From Actinospineispora acaciae DSM 45401 (lineage in GTDB: Bacteria; Actinomycetota; Actinomycetes; Mycobacteriales; Pseudonocardiaceae), in NCBI RefSeq assembly GCF_000620785.1, contig NZ_JIAI01000015.1:62001-126000 (forward strand): DNA of 64,000 nucleotides. The letters run 5' to 3'. Positions 41,552 through 51,133 of this stretch are shown here, one piece after another (the stretch's first letter is position 1; each line of letters begins with the position of its first letter). A program made the position numbers and the translations under genes. The notes beneath the pieces were generated by a model. That model had not been told where the DNA came from and ran no database searches. It saw only the letters and a list, made by a program, of their open reading frames with translations.

Positions 41552-42070
41552 TCATGCGTTCACGTATCCGGAGCTTGCGACCTTCCAGCCGGCGTCGGTG
41601 CGGTTCAGCGTCAGCTTCATCCGCACCTGGTGCACGGTCGGGCGGCCGTTGGCCAGCGGGGTCTGGGTGACGTCCAAGGCGGCGATGGCGGTCGCGGTGC
41701 CGGCGTCGGCGTCCAGCTCGGTCAGCGCGGCGTCCACCACCCGGGCGTTGTTGCTGCTCGAAGCGCGCTTCATCTCGTCGGCGTACTTCGCGCTGTCCTG
41801 GCGCAGCCGGTCCAGCATCGGCCCGGTGGCCACCGCCTGCCACGCGCGCAGGCTCTCGTCGGGGTGGGCCGAGTCGGCGGTCTGCAACACCACGACCACC
41901 TGCCTGGCGACCCGCAGCGCGTCGTCACGCGCCTGCACCGTCTGCGCGCCGTCGCCGTCGACCGCCCGCCACCACGAGTAGCCGGCCCAGCCGGCGACGA
42001 CCACCGCGGCCACCGCGAGGACGGCCAGCAGCAAGGTGGCCATCCGCCACGGGTTGCTCGGACCGTTCAT
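41552..42070 (-). CDS. Mce-associated membrane protein
   Basis: A 172-residue protein: short N-terminus, one membrane helix near 9-33 (MATLLLAVLAVAAVVVAGWAG), then a periplasmic-side domain with the family pattern (ARDDALRVARQVVVVLQTAD ... GPMLDRLRQDSAKYADEMKR ... TDAGWKVASSGYVNA). ATG at 42070 overlaps the upstream stop (ATGA), so it is coupled to the preceding Mas gene. No known catalytic motif. Confidence 0.85.
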   Translation of the reverse strand: MNGPSNPWRMATLLLAVLAVAAVVVAGWAGYSWWRAVDGDGAQTVQARDDALRVARQVVVVLQTADSAHPDESLRAWQAVATGPMLDRLRQDSAKYADEMKRASSSNNARVVDAALTELDADAGTATAIAALDVTQTPLANGRPTVHQVRMKLTLNRTDAGWKVASSGYVNA

Positions 42071-42972
42071 TCCGGAGTGACCTCCGAGATCTTCCACCGG
42101 CCGTCGATCTTCTTGGCGTCCACGACCAGCCGCGCGGTGGCCCCGGTGGGCTCCTTGGGCGCGCCGGGGGCGCCGCGCTCGCCGGTCTGGTCGACCATCA
42201 TCAGCAGCTGCGCGCGGTCGCCCTGCAACTGGCGAACGCCGGCGGCCCGCACGAAGGTCTGCAGGGTGGCCTGCTGGGCCGGTGCGAGCTGCTTGACCGG
42301 CTCGAACACCCGGCCGAACTCGGTGGCGAACTTCCCGGTGATCACGGCCTGGGCCGCCGCCTCGGTGGCCGGCAGGGACTTGTAGTCGTAGGAGTACACG
42401 GTGGTGACCGCGGTGGTCACCTGGCCGATGACCTCGGCGGTGGCCGCGTTGTCCACGAACGCCTGGTTGGCGTGCGACCCGGCGCCGCGCGCGGCGAGCG
42501 CCCCCACGGCCGCGACCACCGTGCCCGCCAGCAGCACCACCGCGGCGCAGGCCAGCACGATCAGCGTCCTGACCCGCCGCGCCTTGGCCCGGGGGCTGGG
42601 GCGGATGGGCGGCAGGACGGGCACGAACGGCTCGTCGTCGTCCTCGGGCGGCCTGCTCGCGGTCGTGCCGGCGGTGACGGTGGTGGCGGCGGTGACGGTG
42701 GTGGCGGCGGGCTTGGCCTCGGGCTCGTCGGCCGGCTTGGACAGCGACTCGAAGATCGGCGTGGCCACCGGTTCGGACACGGGCTCGGTGTCGATCTTGG
42801 TGTCGGTCGTGGTGTCGGTCGTGGTGGCCGGCTCGGCGGTGGGGTCCTCGGCGGGGCCTTCGGCGGCGGCGGTCACGGGCTCGGCGCTCTTGGTCGGCTC
42901 GGCGCTCTCGGGCGGCTCGGTGCCGGCGCCCGGATCGCTGCCCGACACCGTCTCGCTGCGAGGAGTTGACAT
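42067..42972 (-). CDS. Mce-associated membrane protein
   Basis: A 301-residue protein with a low-complexity Glu/Thr/Ala N-terminus of about 130 residues, one membrane helix (LIVLACAAVVLLAGTVVAAVG) and a C-terminal Mas domain (FVDNAATAEVIGQVTTAVTTVYSYD ... DGRWKISEV). It shares architecture with the 595-residue protein downstream, suggesting duplication. Starts 20 bases after the previous gene. Confidence 0.85.
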   Translation of the reverse strand: MSTPRSETVSGSDPGAGTEPPESAEPTKSAEPVTAAAEGPAEDPTAEPATTTDTTTDTKIDTEPVSEPVATPIFESLSKPADEPEAKPAATTVTAATTVTAGTTASRPPEDDDEPFVPVLPPIRPSPRAKARRVRTLIVLACAAVVLLAGTVVAAVGALAARGAGSHANQAFVDNAATAEVIGQVTTAVTTVYSYDYKSLPATEAAAQAVITGKFATEFGRVFEPVKQLAPAQQATLQTFVRAAGVRQLQGDRAQLLMMVDQTGERGAPGAPKEPTGATARLVVDAKKIDGRWKISEVTPE

Positions 42973-42992
42973 GCGACGAATTCCTTACCAGG

Positions 42993-43580
42993 TCAGGACC
43001 GGATCGGGCTGGCGGCGCTCGCCTTCCAGCCGGCGTCCGGGGTCCGCACCAGGTCGATCTTGACCCGGACCTGCTTGGTCTCCGGCGGGCTGGGTGCCCC
43101 GTTCACCGTCCGGACGGTGCTCACGTCGACGGCGGCCACCGCGGAGGCCTTGCCGCCGGCCACGTCCAGGTCGGACAGCGCGGCGTCGACCAGCTTGGCC
43201 GTGGTGGTGGTCTGCGCGGTGCGCACCTTGTCGGCGTACTGCTGGCGGTTCTTGGTCAGCTCGTCGAGCATCGGCCCGGTCACCGACGACGCCCAGGTGT
43301 CCAGGCCCTTGTCCACCGTCCGGTAGTCCAGCGTCTGAAGGTTGACCGCGATCTGCCGCGCGGCGGCCAGGGCGTCCTCCCTGGTCGTCGCCGTCTCGGA
43401 GGTCGTACCGCTGGTCGCGTTCCACCACAGCGCCCCGAAGAGCACCACGCCGACCAGTCCCAACCCCGCCGCGACGGCGGCCGCCCAGGTGGCCACCCTG
43501 ATCTGGTCCGAGCGGCCGGCGCCGGCCGCGGCGGGCACCGAGGTGCCGGCCGTTCCGCGTCGCGCCAGGAGGGCTTTCAT
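42993..43580 (-). CDS. Mce-associated membrane protein
   Basis: A 195-residue protein with one membrane helix at about 28-50 (VATWAAAVAAGLGLVGVVLF) and a Mas domain (TREDALAAARQIAVNLQTLD ... GPMLDELTKNRQQYADKV ... DAGWKASAASPIRS). Closest in layout to the 172-residue Mas protein. It is 106 bases after mceF, the largest gap in the mce operon. Confidence 0.85.
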   Translation of the reverse strand: MKALLARRGTAGTSVPAAAGAGRSDQIRVATWAAAVAAGLGLVGVVLFGALWWNATSGTTSETATTREDALAAARQIAVNLQTLDYRTVDKGLDTWASSVTGPMLDELTKNRQQYADKVRTAQTTTTAKLVDAALSDLDVAGGKASAVAAVDVSTVRTVNGAPSPPETKQVRVKIDLVRTPDAGWKASAASPIRS

Positions 43581-43686
43581 ACCGGTGAGGGTAGAGCGGA
43601 GCGACGAGCCGTCATGCCGGCACCCCCCGCAAGCCGGTGACCCCGATCTCAGTCCCCATCCCAGTCAACATCGCAGGGCTCCGCGT

Positions 43687-45021
43687 TCACCCGCCCGGCA
43701 GCAGGCTGGGGGTCAGCCCGAAGTGGCCGTCGGACGGGGGTGCGTCGAGCAGCCCGGGCAGCGCCGGCTGGCCGGGAAGGGCCGGTCCCGAGGCCGGATC
43801 CGCACCGCCGTGACCGCCCCGCCCGTGCTGGCCGGGCAGCGGATCGATGCCGGCCCTCGGCCCGTCGGAGTAGAACTTCCGGAACCAGTCCGGCACCGGC
43901 CCCGGCCTGCCGTTCTCGAACGGGTACTGCGGCTTGACGCCGCGCACGTCGATCGGCGAGTACAGCGGCTCGCGGCAGAACGCCCGGTAGTTCGTGGGCT
44001 GCGGGCTGATGTCCGTGCCGGGGCGCTTGTGCGTCGCCTCGTAGCCCTTGGTGCACGGCGGCGGGTCGTTCACGTTGAGCACCAGGCCCAGGTGCGCGGT
44101 GCCGTCGCCGGGCACGATGGTCGGGATGTAGGAGACCAGGATCGGGTACGCGATCAGGATCGAGCGCAGCGACCAGAGGTGCTCCTTGGTGATCCGGCTG
44201 GTGGTGAGCGCCTCCCGGATGGTGTCGCTCAGCCCGGGGCCGGACTCGTCGATCAGCGCGCTCAGCTCGCGGGCCGCATCCGGGCCGTCGTCCACGATCC
44301 GCCGGATGTCCTTGTCGCTGTCCTTGAGCTGCTGGGTGACCTTCCGCAGGTCCGAGCTGAAGGACTTGATCGGGTCCGCCAGGTCGTTCTGGGTGCGCAG
44401 CACCGTCCGCGCGTCATGGATCAGCGCCAGGGTCTGCGGCAGGTACTGGTTCGCGGTCTGGGTCAGCGAGTTGGTCGAGTCCAGCAGCAGCCCGAGCTTG
44501 GGCCCCAGCCCGTCGAACGCCACGCCCAGCTCGCCGACGACCGTGCGCAGGTCGTTGAGCGGCACGTTCGCGGCCAGCTTGTCCAGGTTCTCCAGCACGT
44601 CCTGCACCGGCACCGGGGTGCTCACCCGGTCCGCCGCGATCGCGCTGCCGTCCTCCAGGTAGGGCGCGGCGTCGGCGTTCGGGCGCAGGTCCACGTAGCG
44701 CTCGCCGACCGCCGAGCGGTCCGCCACCACCGCGTTCAGGTCCTTCGGGATCTTCGGCGCGGACCCGTCGATGACCAGGTCCGCGACCACGCCGTCGTCG
44801 GTCAGTTGCAGCGGGCCGACCGCGCCGACCTTGACCCCCCGGAACGTGACCTCGGCGCGCTCGAACAGCCCCGAGGCGTCCGCCAGCGGCATCTTGACCG
44901 TGTAGTCCCTGGGGCCGATGAACGCGAACAGGCCGAGGAACTGCGCGCCGATGTAGACCACGAGCACCACGGTGAGCGCGACGAAGGCGCCGATCCGGAT
45001 CGCGGTGGCGCGGGTGATCAT
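43687..45021 (-). CDS. mceF: Mce family protein, MceF position
   Basis: A 444-residue substrate-binding subunit of a Mce lipid importer. N-terminal membrane helix (IRIGAFVALTVVLVVYIGAQF), MCE domain (YTVKMPLADASGLFERAEVT, FRGVKVGAV), helical region, then a Pro/Gly-rich tail. The ATG at 45021 overlaps the mceE stop (ATGA); a much longer open frame upstream is a shadow of mceE and mceD. Sixth Mce protein of the operon. Confidence 0.92.
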   Translation of the reverse strand: MITRATAIRIGAFVALTVVLVVYIGAQFLGLFAFIGPRDYTVKMPLADASGLFERAEVTFRGVKVGAVGPLQLTDDGVVADLVIDGSAPKIPKDLNAVVADRSAVGERYVDLRPNADAAPYLEDGSAIAADRVSTPVPVQDVLENLDKLAANVPLNDLRTVVGELGVAFDGLGPKLGLLLDSTNSLTQTANQYLPQTLALIHDARTVLRTQNDLADPIKSFSSDLRKVTQQLKDSDKDIRRIVDDGPDAARELSALIDESGPGLSDTIREALTTSRITKEHLWSLRSILIAYPILVSYIPTIVPGDGTAHLGLVLNVNDPPPCTKGYEATHKRPGTDISPQPTNYRAFCREPLYSPIDVRGVKPQYPFENGRPGPVPDWFRKFYSDGPRAGIDPLPGQHGRGGHGGADPASGPALPGQPALPGLLDAPPSDGHFGLTPSLLPGG

Positions 45022-46232
45022 TTGTCTCCTCCCAGGCCGGGCAGCAGTCCGGACAGGCCGGTGTCCTTCTTCTCGGACGGCGGCTGGGTGGACGGCTGGG
45101 TCGACCCCTCCGGCTGAGGGCCGGGCAGCAGCCCGAGCAGCTGGCCGGACTGCCCGGGGGTGACCTGGGGCAGCGTGTCCAGCGGGCTGGGCGGGGTGAC
45201 CAGCGGGGTGCTGGAGTTGAGCAGGTTGTCGATCAGGTCCTGCAGGTTCAGGTCGATCCAGACGTTCAGGTTCGCGTGGTCGCCCTTGGCCACGTCCAGG
45301 ATCGCGTCGGTGAACGGCGGGGTGAGGACGAGCTCCAGCGACTTGGGCAGGGTGTCCCCGGTGGCGGCCAGCTGGGTCAGCGTGGGCCGCAGCGCGCGCA
45401 GGTCGGCCACCAGGTCGTCGCCGCCTCGGTGCACCACCTCGGTGGCCACCTTGGACAGCCGGTCCAGCGCCTCGAGCAGGCCCACGAGCTGGCCGCGCTG
45501 CTCGTTGAGCACGGCCAGGCCCGGCTCCAGCTCGGTGAGCACCTGGTCGAGGTTGCCGCGCTGCTCGACCAGGGCGGCGGACAGCCGGTTCACCCCGTCC
45601 AGCGCGCGGGTGATGTTGTTCTTCTGGCCGTCCAGGGTGGTTGTCAGCCTGTTCAGGTCGCCCAGCAGCGCGCGCACGTCGGCCTCCCGGCCGGACAGCG
45701 CCTTGTTCAGCTCGGTGGAGATGCTCTGCAGCTGGCCCAGCCCGCCGCCGTTGAGCAGCATGGACAGCGCGCCGAAGATCTCCTCGACCTCCGGGTTGCG
45801 GTTGGTGCGCTCGATCGGGATCACCGAGCCGTCGGCAAGGCGGCCGGTGCCGGACTCGGGCGCGGCGGGCGCGGCCAGCTCGACGTACTTCTCGCCGAGC
45901 AGGCTGGTCTGCTTGAGCGCGGCTGTCGCGTTCGCGGGCAGCTTGACGTCGCCGTTGAGCACGACCCGGACGTTGGCGAACCAGTTCTTCGGGTCCAGCT
46001 CGACGGTGCGGACCTGGCCGACCGTGACGTTGTTGACCTTGACGCCGGACTGCGGCACCAGGTCCAGCACGTCCCGGAACACCACGGTGACCTCGTACGG
46101 CTGGTCGCCGAGGTCGGCGCCGCCGGGCAGCGGCACGCCCTGCAGCGACACCGAGGCGCACCCGCTGGACAGCCCGAACAGGGTCGCCACCATGCCGACC
46201 ACGGCCGCGGTCCGCAGCCGCCGCCCGATCAT
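45018..46232 (-). CDS. mceE: Mce family lipoprotein, MceE position
   Basis: A 404-residue Mce protein with a lipoprotein signal (hydrophobic run, then SSGC with the lipid-modified Cys at about 25), as in the LprK/LprN class that is always fifth in mce operons. The MCE domain follows (YEVTVVFRDVLDLVPQSGVKV), then coiled helices and a Pro/Ser-rich tail. ATG at 46232 overlaps the mceD stop. Confidence 0.92.
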   Translation of the reverse strand: MIGRRLRTAAVVGMVATLFGLSSGCASVSLQGVPLPGGADLGDQPYEVTVVFRDVLDLVPQSGVKVNNVTVGQVRTVELDPKNWFANVRVVLNGDVKLPANATAALKQTSLLGEKYVELAAPAAPESGTGRLADGSVIPIERTNRNPEVEEIFGALSMLLNGGGLGQLQSISTELNKALSGREADVRALLGDLNRLTTTLDGQKNNITRALDGVNRLSAALVEQRGNLDQVLTELEPGLAVLNEQRGQLVGLLEALDRLSKVATEVVHRGGDDLVADLRALRPTLTQLAATGDTLPKSLELVLTPPFTDAILDVAKGDHANLNVWIDLNLQDLIDNLLNSSTPLVTPPSPLDTLPQVTPGQSGQLLGLLPGPQPEGSTQPSTQPPSEKKDTGLSGLLPGLGGDK

Positions 46233-47497
46233 CGGCCACCTCCGAGCAGGTCGGTCAGGACGGGCACCTTGGGCTTCTCCTTGGCCGGCGCCTGGGGCTG
46301 GGTGCCCGCCGGTTGCTGGCCGCCCGGCGCCGGTGAGCCGGCCGGCGCCCGTGACCCGCCGCCGAGCAGCGGCACCTTCGGCGCCTTGAGCTGGGACAGC
46401 ATCGACGGCGAGAGGGTGGGCAGCGTGATCAGTCCGGCGGTGCTGGTGCAGCCCTCCAGGAGGGCGGGCGGCAGCAACGGTCGGAGGATGTCGCCGAGGC
46501 CGGGCGCGTTCCCCAGCTGGCACAGCAGCGTCTGCAGCGCGTTGAGCCGGGTGTCCAGCGTCCCGGACGACCCGTTGTAGGCGTTGACCAGGCCGCTCAC
46601 CGCGGTCGGCGCGGTGTCCAGCAGCTGCTCGAGGCCCTTGCGCTCCTTGTTCACGGCGGCCAGGATCTCGGCCAGCTTGTCCACGTTCTTCCGGACCCCG
46701 GCCCGGTTGTCGTGGATGAACTTGGCGACCTCGCCGAGCACCGTGGACAGCTCGTGCAGGGTCTCCCCCAGGTTCTTCCTCTCGCCGGCCAGGTAGCCGT
46801 TGACCTGGGCGAACTGCTGGGTGAACGCGCGCACCTGATCGTCGTTCTGTTTCAGGTTGGTGGTGAACGACTGCAGGTTGGTGACGGTGCCGGCCAGGTC
46901 GTCGCGGGACGCGGACAGCGTGGTGATGGCCTGGGAGAAGTTGTCCAGCGAGGTGTTCGTCAGCTTGCCGTTGCCCTCCAGGTTGCGGGCGAACGTGCTC
47001 ACCGCTTCGGACAGCGCGCCGGCGTTGTTCACCCCCTGCGGGCCGAGCGCGGTGGACAGCTTCTGCACGCTGGAGAGCAGGTCGTCGAACTCGGCGGGGA
47101 CGGCGGTGCGCTCCTTGGGGATGGTCGCGCCCTCCGGCAGCGTCGGCCCGCCGGTGTACACCGGGGCGAGCTGCAGGTAGCGGTCCGCCACCACGGTCGG
47201 CGCCACCACGGCGGCCAGCGCGCCCGCCGGCACCTGGACGTCGGAGTTGACGTGGAAGTCGACCCTGACCAGGGTGCCCTCCGGCCGCACGTCGTCCACC
47301 TCGCCGACCGGGACCCCGAGCATCCGCACGTCCGCGCCCGGGTACATGCCGACCACGCTGGTCAGCATCGCCGAGTAGTGCTTTCCGCTGGACCGGTTCA
47401 GCAGGTAGACCACGCCCGCGACCACCACCAGCAGGACCACCACGCCGATCGCGATCGTCGTGACCAGCCCACGCCGGGACGAGGTTGGCGCGCTCAC
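46229..47497 (-). CDS. mceD: Mce family protein, MceD position
   Basis: A 422-residue Mce protein. Membrane helix at about 10-33 (LVTTIAIGVVVLLVVVAGVVYLL), MCE domain (YSAMLTSVVGMYPGADVRML, then VGEVDDV), long helical region to about 320, and a Pro-rich C-terminus. Its start overlaps the mceC stop. Confidence 0.92.
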   Translation of the reverse strand: MSAPTSSRRGLVTTIAIGVVVLLVVVAGVVYLLNRSSGKHYSAMLTSVVGMYPGADVRMLGVPVGEVDDVRPEGTLVRVDFHVNSDVQVPAGALAAVVAPTVVADRYLQLAPVYTGGPTLPEGATIPKERTAVPAEFDDLLSSVQKLSTALGPQGVNNAGALSEAVSTFARNLEGNGKLTNTSLDNFSQAITTLSASRDDLAGTVTNLQSFTTNLKQNDDQVRAFTQQFAQVNGYLAGERKNLGETLHELSTVLGEVAKFIHDNRAGVRKNVDKLAEILAAVNKERKGLEQLLDTAPTAVSGLVNAYNGSSGTLDTRLNALQTLLCQLGNAPGLGDILRPLLPPALLEGCTSTAGLITLPTLSPSMLSQLKAPKVPLLGGGSRAPAGSPAPGGQQPAGTQPQAPAKEKPKVPVLTDLLGGGR

Positions 47498-48510
47498 CGG
47501 TTACCTCCCACCGGGGACAGCGACGGCACCGGCAGGTTGCCGGTCGCCCCGGGTTGCAGGCCGGGCACCACCGGCGGCACCAGGCCGTCGACGAAGTTGT
47601 CGAACCAGCGGCCGTTGCCCAGCGCGTTGGTGAACACCGTGGCGAACGGCCCCAGCCGCTGGATCGAGGCGGTCAGGTTGTCCAGGTTGCGCTGCAGCGT
47701 GTCGGTGAGCCTGTCCAGCTCGTCCAGGGTCGGCCCGATCTGGTCCTCGTTGTCCCTGATCAGCCCGCGCAGTTGCTGGGCCAGCCGCCTGGTGCCGTCC
47801 AGCAGCTGGCTGATCGCGTGCTCGCGGGCGCGCAGCTCGTCGAGCAGCTTGGTGCCGTCGGCCAGGATGCGGTTGATGTCCTCGTTGCGGGCGGCCAGCA
47901 CGGACGTCGCCCGGTTGGTGTTGTCCAGCAGGTGGGAGAGCTGGCGGTCCCGGGAGGCGATGGTCACCGACAGCCGGGACAGGCCGTCCAGCGAGGCGCG
48001 GACCTCGTCCGGGGTGTCCCGGAAGGTGTCGGACAGGGTGCGCAGGCTGGTCGCGAGCTGGCCGGTGTCCAGGTCGCGGACGGTGTCGCTGAGCTGGTTG
48101 AACGCGGCCACCACGTCGTAGGGGGCCATGGTCCGCTCGCGGGGGATCGGGCCGGACAGCGGCTTGTCCCCGGCCGGGTCGATGGCCAGGTACTTCTCGC
48201 CGAGCAGCGTCTTGATCTGGATGGACGCGCTGCTGGCGTTGCCGATGTCCACGTTCTTGGCCCGGAAGGTGACCAGCACGCTGGTGCCGCTGAGCTCCAG
48301 GTCGGTGACCTTGCCGACCTTCACCCCGGCCACCCGCACCTCGTTGCCCGGGTCCAGCCCGGCGGCCTCGGAGAACAGCGCCTGGTACTTGTCGCCGGAG
48401 CCGATCACCGGCAGGTAGTCGGCCTCGTACGCCAGGAACAGCAGGCCCAGGATGACCAGGATGCTGGCGAGCCCGATCGTGATCGGGTTACGGCTTCTGA
48501 ACGACCTCAT
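47494..48510 (-). CDS. mceC: Mce family protein, MceC position
   Basis: A 338-residue Mce protein: N-terminal helix (ITIGLASILVILGLLFLAYEA), MCE domain (YQALFSEAAGLDPGNEVRVA, GVKVGKV), helical region (ASIQIKTLLGEKYLAI). Its ATG overlaps the mceB stop (ATGA). Third in order, 3' of mceB. Confidence 0.92.
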   Translation of the reverse strand: MRSFRSRNPITIGLASILVILGLLFLAYEADYLPVIGSGDKYQALFSEAAGLDPGNEVRVAGVKVGKVTDLELSGTSVLVTFRAKNVDIGNASSASIQIKTLLGEKYLAIDPAGDKPLSGPIPRERTMAPYDVVAAFNQLSDTVRDLDTGQLATSLRTLSDTFRDTPDEVRASLDGLSRLSVTIASRDRQLSHLLDNTNRATSVLAARNEDINRILADGTKLLDELRAREHAISQLLDGTRRLAQQLRGLIRDNEDQIGPTLDELDRLTDTLQRNLDNLTASIQRLGPFATVFTNALGNGRWFDNFVDGLVPPVVPGLQPGATGNLPVPSLSPVGGNR

Positions 48511-49607
48511 CGGCCACCGCCATGGTGCTCGTCCTTCTTGTCGTGACCGGCGTTCTGGTCGTGGCCGCCGTTATCCGCGTAGCAGCGCTGGGCGGTGTTC
48601 AGGTGCGGCTCCAGCCTCACGTTGCCGCCACCCGGCACCGCGAGCTGACCGCCGATGTCACACAGGTAGAAGTTGAACCAGGAGCCGTAGGTGCCCAGCG
48701 GGATGAGCGTGTCCAGCTTGCCCGGCAGGGTGTGCAGGAACCGGTCCACCAGCGGCTGGTTGTCGTTGAGGTTGCCGGCCAGCCGGCCGAGCTGCTCGAT
48801 GTCGGCCTTCAGCGGCGGGCGGGCGTCCTCCAACAGCCCGGCGGTGGCGTCGGTCAGCTCGCCGATCGAGGAGATGGCATCGCCGATGGTGTGCCGGTCC
48901 TGGGACAGCCCGGACACCAGCTGCCGGACGGTGATCACCAGCTGGGTGAACTCCTTGTCCCGGGCGTTCACCGTGTCCAGCACCTGGTTCAGGTTGTCGA
49001 TGACCTGCCCGATGACCTGGTCCTTGTCGGCGATCGCGGTGGTCAGCGACGCGGTGTGGGACAGCAGGCTGTTGATCGTGCCGCCCTCGCCCTGCAGCAC
49101 CTGGATGAGCTCGAAGGACAGCTGGTTGACCTGCTGCGGGGACAGCGCCCGGAACAGCGGCTTGAAGCCGTCGAAGAGCTGGGTCAGGTTGACCGCCGGG
49201 TGGGTCTGCTCCAGCGGGATGGTGGCCCCGGCGACCAGCCGTTCCCCCGGCGGGCCGACGCCCTGGCTCAGCGCGATGTAGCGCTGGCCGATCAGGTTGC
49301 GGTACCGGATGGTGGCCTCGGTGGAGCGCGGCAGCACCACGTCCCGGGACACGGTGAACTCCAGCAGCGCGACCTTGCGGTCCACCAGCCGGATGTCGGA
49401 GACCTCGCCGACCCGGACCCCGGCGATGCGCACCTCGTCGCCCTTGTTCACCCCTGTCGCGTCGGTGAACTTGGCGCTGTACTCCGAGGTGCTGCCGGGG
49501 ATCTGGTTGGCGATGGTGGCGGCCAGCGCGGCCGTGCACAGCAGCATCGCCACGGCGAAGACGACGAACTTGGTGAGCGGCGCGCCGATGCCGCGCAGTG
49601 ACCTCAC
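48507..49607 (-). CDS. mceB: Mce family protein, MceB position
   Basis: A 366-residue Mce protein with an N-terminal helix (FVVFAVAMLLCTAALAATIAN) and MCE domain (YSAKFTDATGVNKGDEVRIA, GVRVGEV). I chose GTG 49607, which forms a GTGA overlap with the mceA stop; the frame upstream of it lies inside mceA and is not conserved. Confidence 0.92.
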   Translation of the reverse strand: MRSLRGIGAPLTKFVVFAVAMLLCTAALAATIANQIPGSTSEYSAKFTDATGVNKGDEVRIAGVRVGEVSDIRLVDRKVALLEFTVSRDVVLPRSTEATIRYRNLIGQRYIALSQGVGPPGERLVAGATIPLEQTHPAVNLTQLFDGFKPLFRALSPQQVNQLSFELIQVLQGEGGTINSLLSHTASLTTAIADKDQVIGQVIDNLNQVLDTVNARDKEFTQLVITVRQLVSGLSQDRHTIGDAISSIGELTDATAGLLEDARPPLKADIEQLGRLAGNLNDNQPLVDRFLHTLPGKLDTLIPLGTYGSWFNFYLCDIGGQLAVPGGGNVRLEPHLNTAQRCYADNGGHDQNAGHDKKDEHHGGGR

Positions 49608-51133
49608 CTGACCGTCACCTCCGCCCCGCGCAGCAGCGGCCCGACCAGCAGGCTCGACCACGCCGGCACCTCGGCGGGGTCGGCGCCGGTCATGTCGGCC
49701 ACCAGCCCGGACACCAGCTGCTGTTCCGGCCGGGTATTGGCGATGCTCAGCCCGCCCTTCGTGTTGGTGGTGAACGCGATCGGGGCCACCGGCCGGTCGG
49801 ACGGCCCCGGCGCGGCGGCCTGGGGCTTCTCGCCCTTCGGACGGTCGAGGGGCGGCGCGGTGGACGACGGCCCGAGCAGTCCGCCGCCGCCGAGCAGGCC
49901 GCCGCCCGGCTGGCCCGGCGTGCCCGACCCGCCGGCGTCACCGAGCAGTGGGAGCTCCTGGGGCGCGGGCAGTCCGCCGGTCAGGCCCTTGGTCAGGTTG
50001 CCGAGCTGGGAGGCCTGGCCGCTGGCCGGCGGGTGCTCAGAGCCGTCCAGGAACGGCCCGCCGGGGTACTGGACCTGCGGCATCGCGGACTTGTAGCAGG
50101 CCGGCCCGCGCTTGTCGGTGAACTCCGGCTCGTCCTGGTGCGGCAGGTACTTGCCGCGCTGCGCCGCGACCTCCAGCGTGATGTTCACCGCCGGCCGGTT
50201 GGTGCCCTTGCCCAGCGCCTGGTCGATCACCGGCACCGCGTCGGAGACCCGGCGGAACAGGCACACGTACTCCGGCGAGTAGCGGGCCAGCAGCTCCAGC
50301 GTCGGGCGCAGCTCGTGCACCAGGTCGATCAGGTTCTCCTTGTTGTCCTTCAGGAACCCGTGCAGGTCGTCGGCGGCGGTGGTCGTCGTGTCGTAGAAGG
50401 TCGCGAAGTCGTCCTTCTTCTCCACCAGCGTGTGGCTGGTGGTGGTCAGGTTGTTCAGCGCCTCGATCAGGTCCGGCGCGGCCTGGGTGTAGGTGTCGGT
50501 GAGCTTGGGCAGCGCCTTGATGTCCTCGGTCAGGTCGGGCAGCGCCGGGTTGAACTTGGCCAGGTACTCGTGCAGCGTGGTCAGCGTCTGGCCGAGCTTC
50601 TCGCCGCGCCCGGTCAGCGCCTGGTCCAGCGCGCCCAGGGTGTTGGCCAGGTCCTGCGGGCGGACCGCCTGGATCAGCGGCAGCAGGTGGTTGAACAGCC
50701 GCTCGGTCTCCACCGCGTTGCCGCTGCGGTCGCGGGTGATCACGTCGCCGGCCTTGATCGGCGTCCTGGACGGGTTCGGCGGCGCCTGCAGTGCCACGTA
50801 CCGCTCGCCGAACAGGCTCTTGGGCACCAGCATCGCCGTCACGTTGCTCGGGATGTACGCCACCTGGTCGGGCCGCAGGTCGATGGACACGATGGCCTCC
50901 CGGCCGTCGCTGGCCACCTTGGTGACGGCGCCGACGTCCACCCCGCGCAGCCGCACCTCGGCCTGCGGCAGGAAGGAGTTGTCCACCTGGTCGATCCGCA
51001 TGGTCACCGGGACCGTCTTGGTGAACGTCTTGTTGTAGAACGCCCAGCACAGCACCAGCAGCGCGAGCATCACCACGACCATGGCGAGCCCCAGCAGCCG
51101 CCGGGGCAGGGGCGGGAGACGGTCGGCGGCCAT
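49604..51133 (-). CDS. mceA: Mce family protein, MceA position
   Basis: A 509-residue Mce protein. Membrane helix at about 13-33 (LLGLAMVVVMLALLVLCWAFY), MCE domain (VTMRIDQVDNSFLPQAEVRL, RGVDVGAV), helical extension, and a Gly/Pro-rich tail of about 120 residues. It abuts yrbEB (1-base overlap), the invariant YrbE-Mce junction. Confidence 0.92.
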   Translation of the reverse strand: MAADRLPPLPRRLLGLAMVVVMLALLVLCWAFYNKTFTKTVPVTMRIDQVDNSFLPQAEVRLRGVDVGAVTKVASDGREAIVSIDLRPDQVAYIPSNVTAMLVPKSLFGERYVALQAPPNPSRTPIKAGDVITRDRSGNAVETERLFNHLLPLIQAVRPQDLANTLGALDQALTGRGEKLGQTLTTLHEYLAKFNPALPDLTEDIKALPKLTDTYTQAAPDLIEALNNLTTTSHTLVEKKDDFATFYDTTTTAADDLHGFLKDNKENLIDLVHELRPTLELLARYSPEYVCLFRRVSDAVPVIDQALGKGTNRPAVNITLEVAAQRGKYLPHQDEPEFTDKRGPACYKSAMPQVQYPGGPFLDGSEHPPASGQASQLGNLTKGLTGGLPAPQELPLLGDAGGSGTPGQPGGGLLGGGGLLGPSSTAPPLDRPKGEKPQAAAPGPSDRPVAPIAFTTNTKGGLSIANTRPEQQLVSGLVADMTGADPAEVPAWSSLLVGPLLRGAEVTVR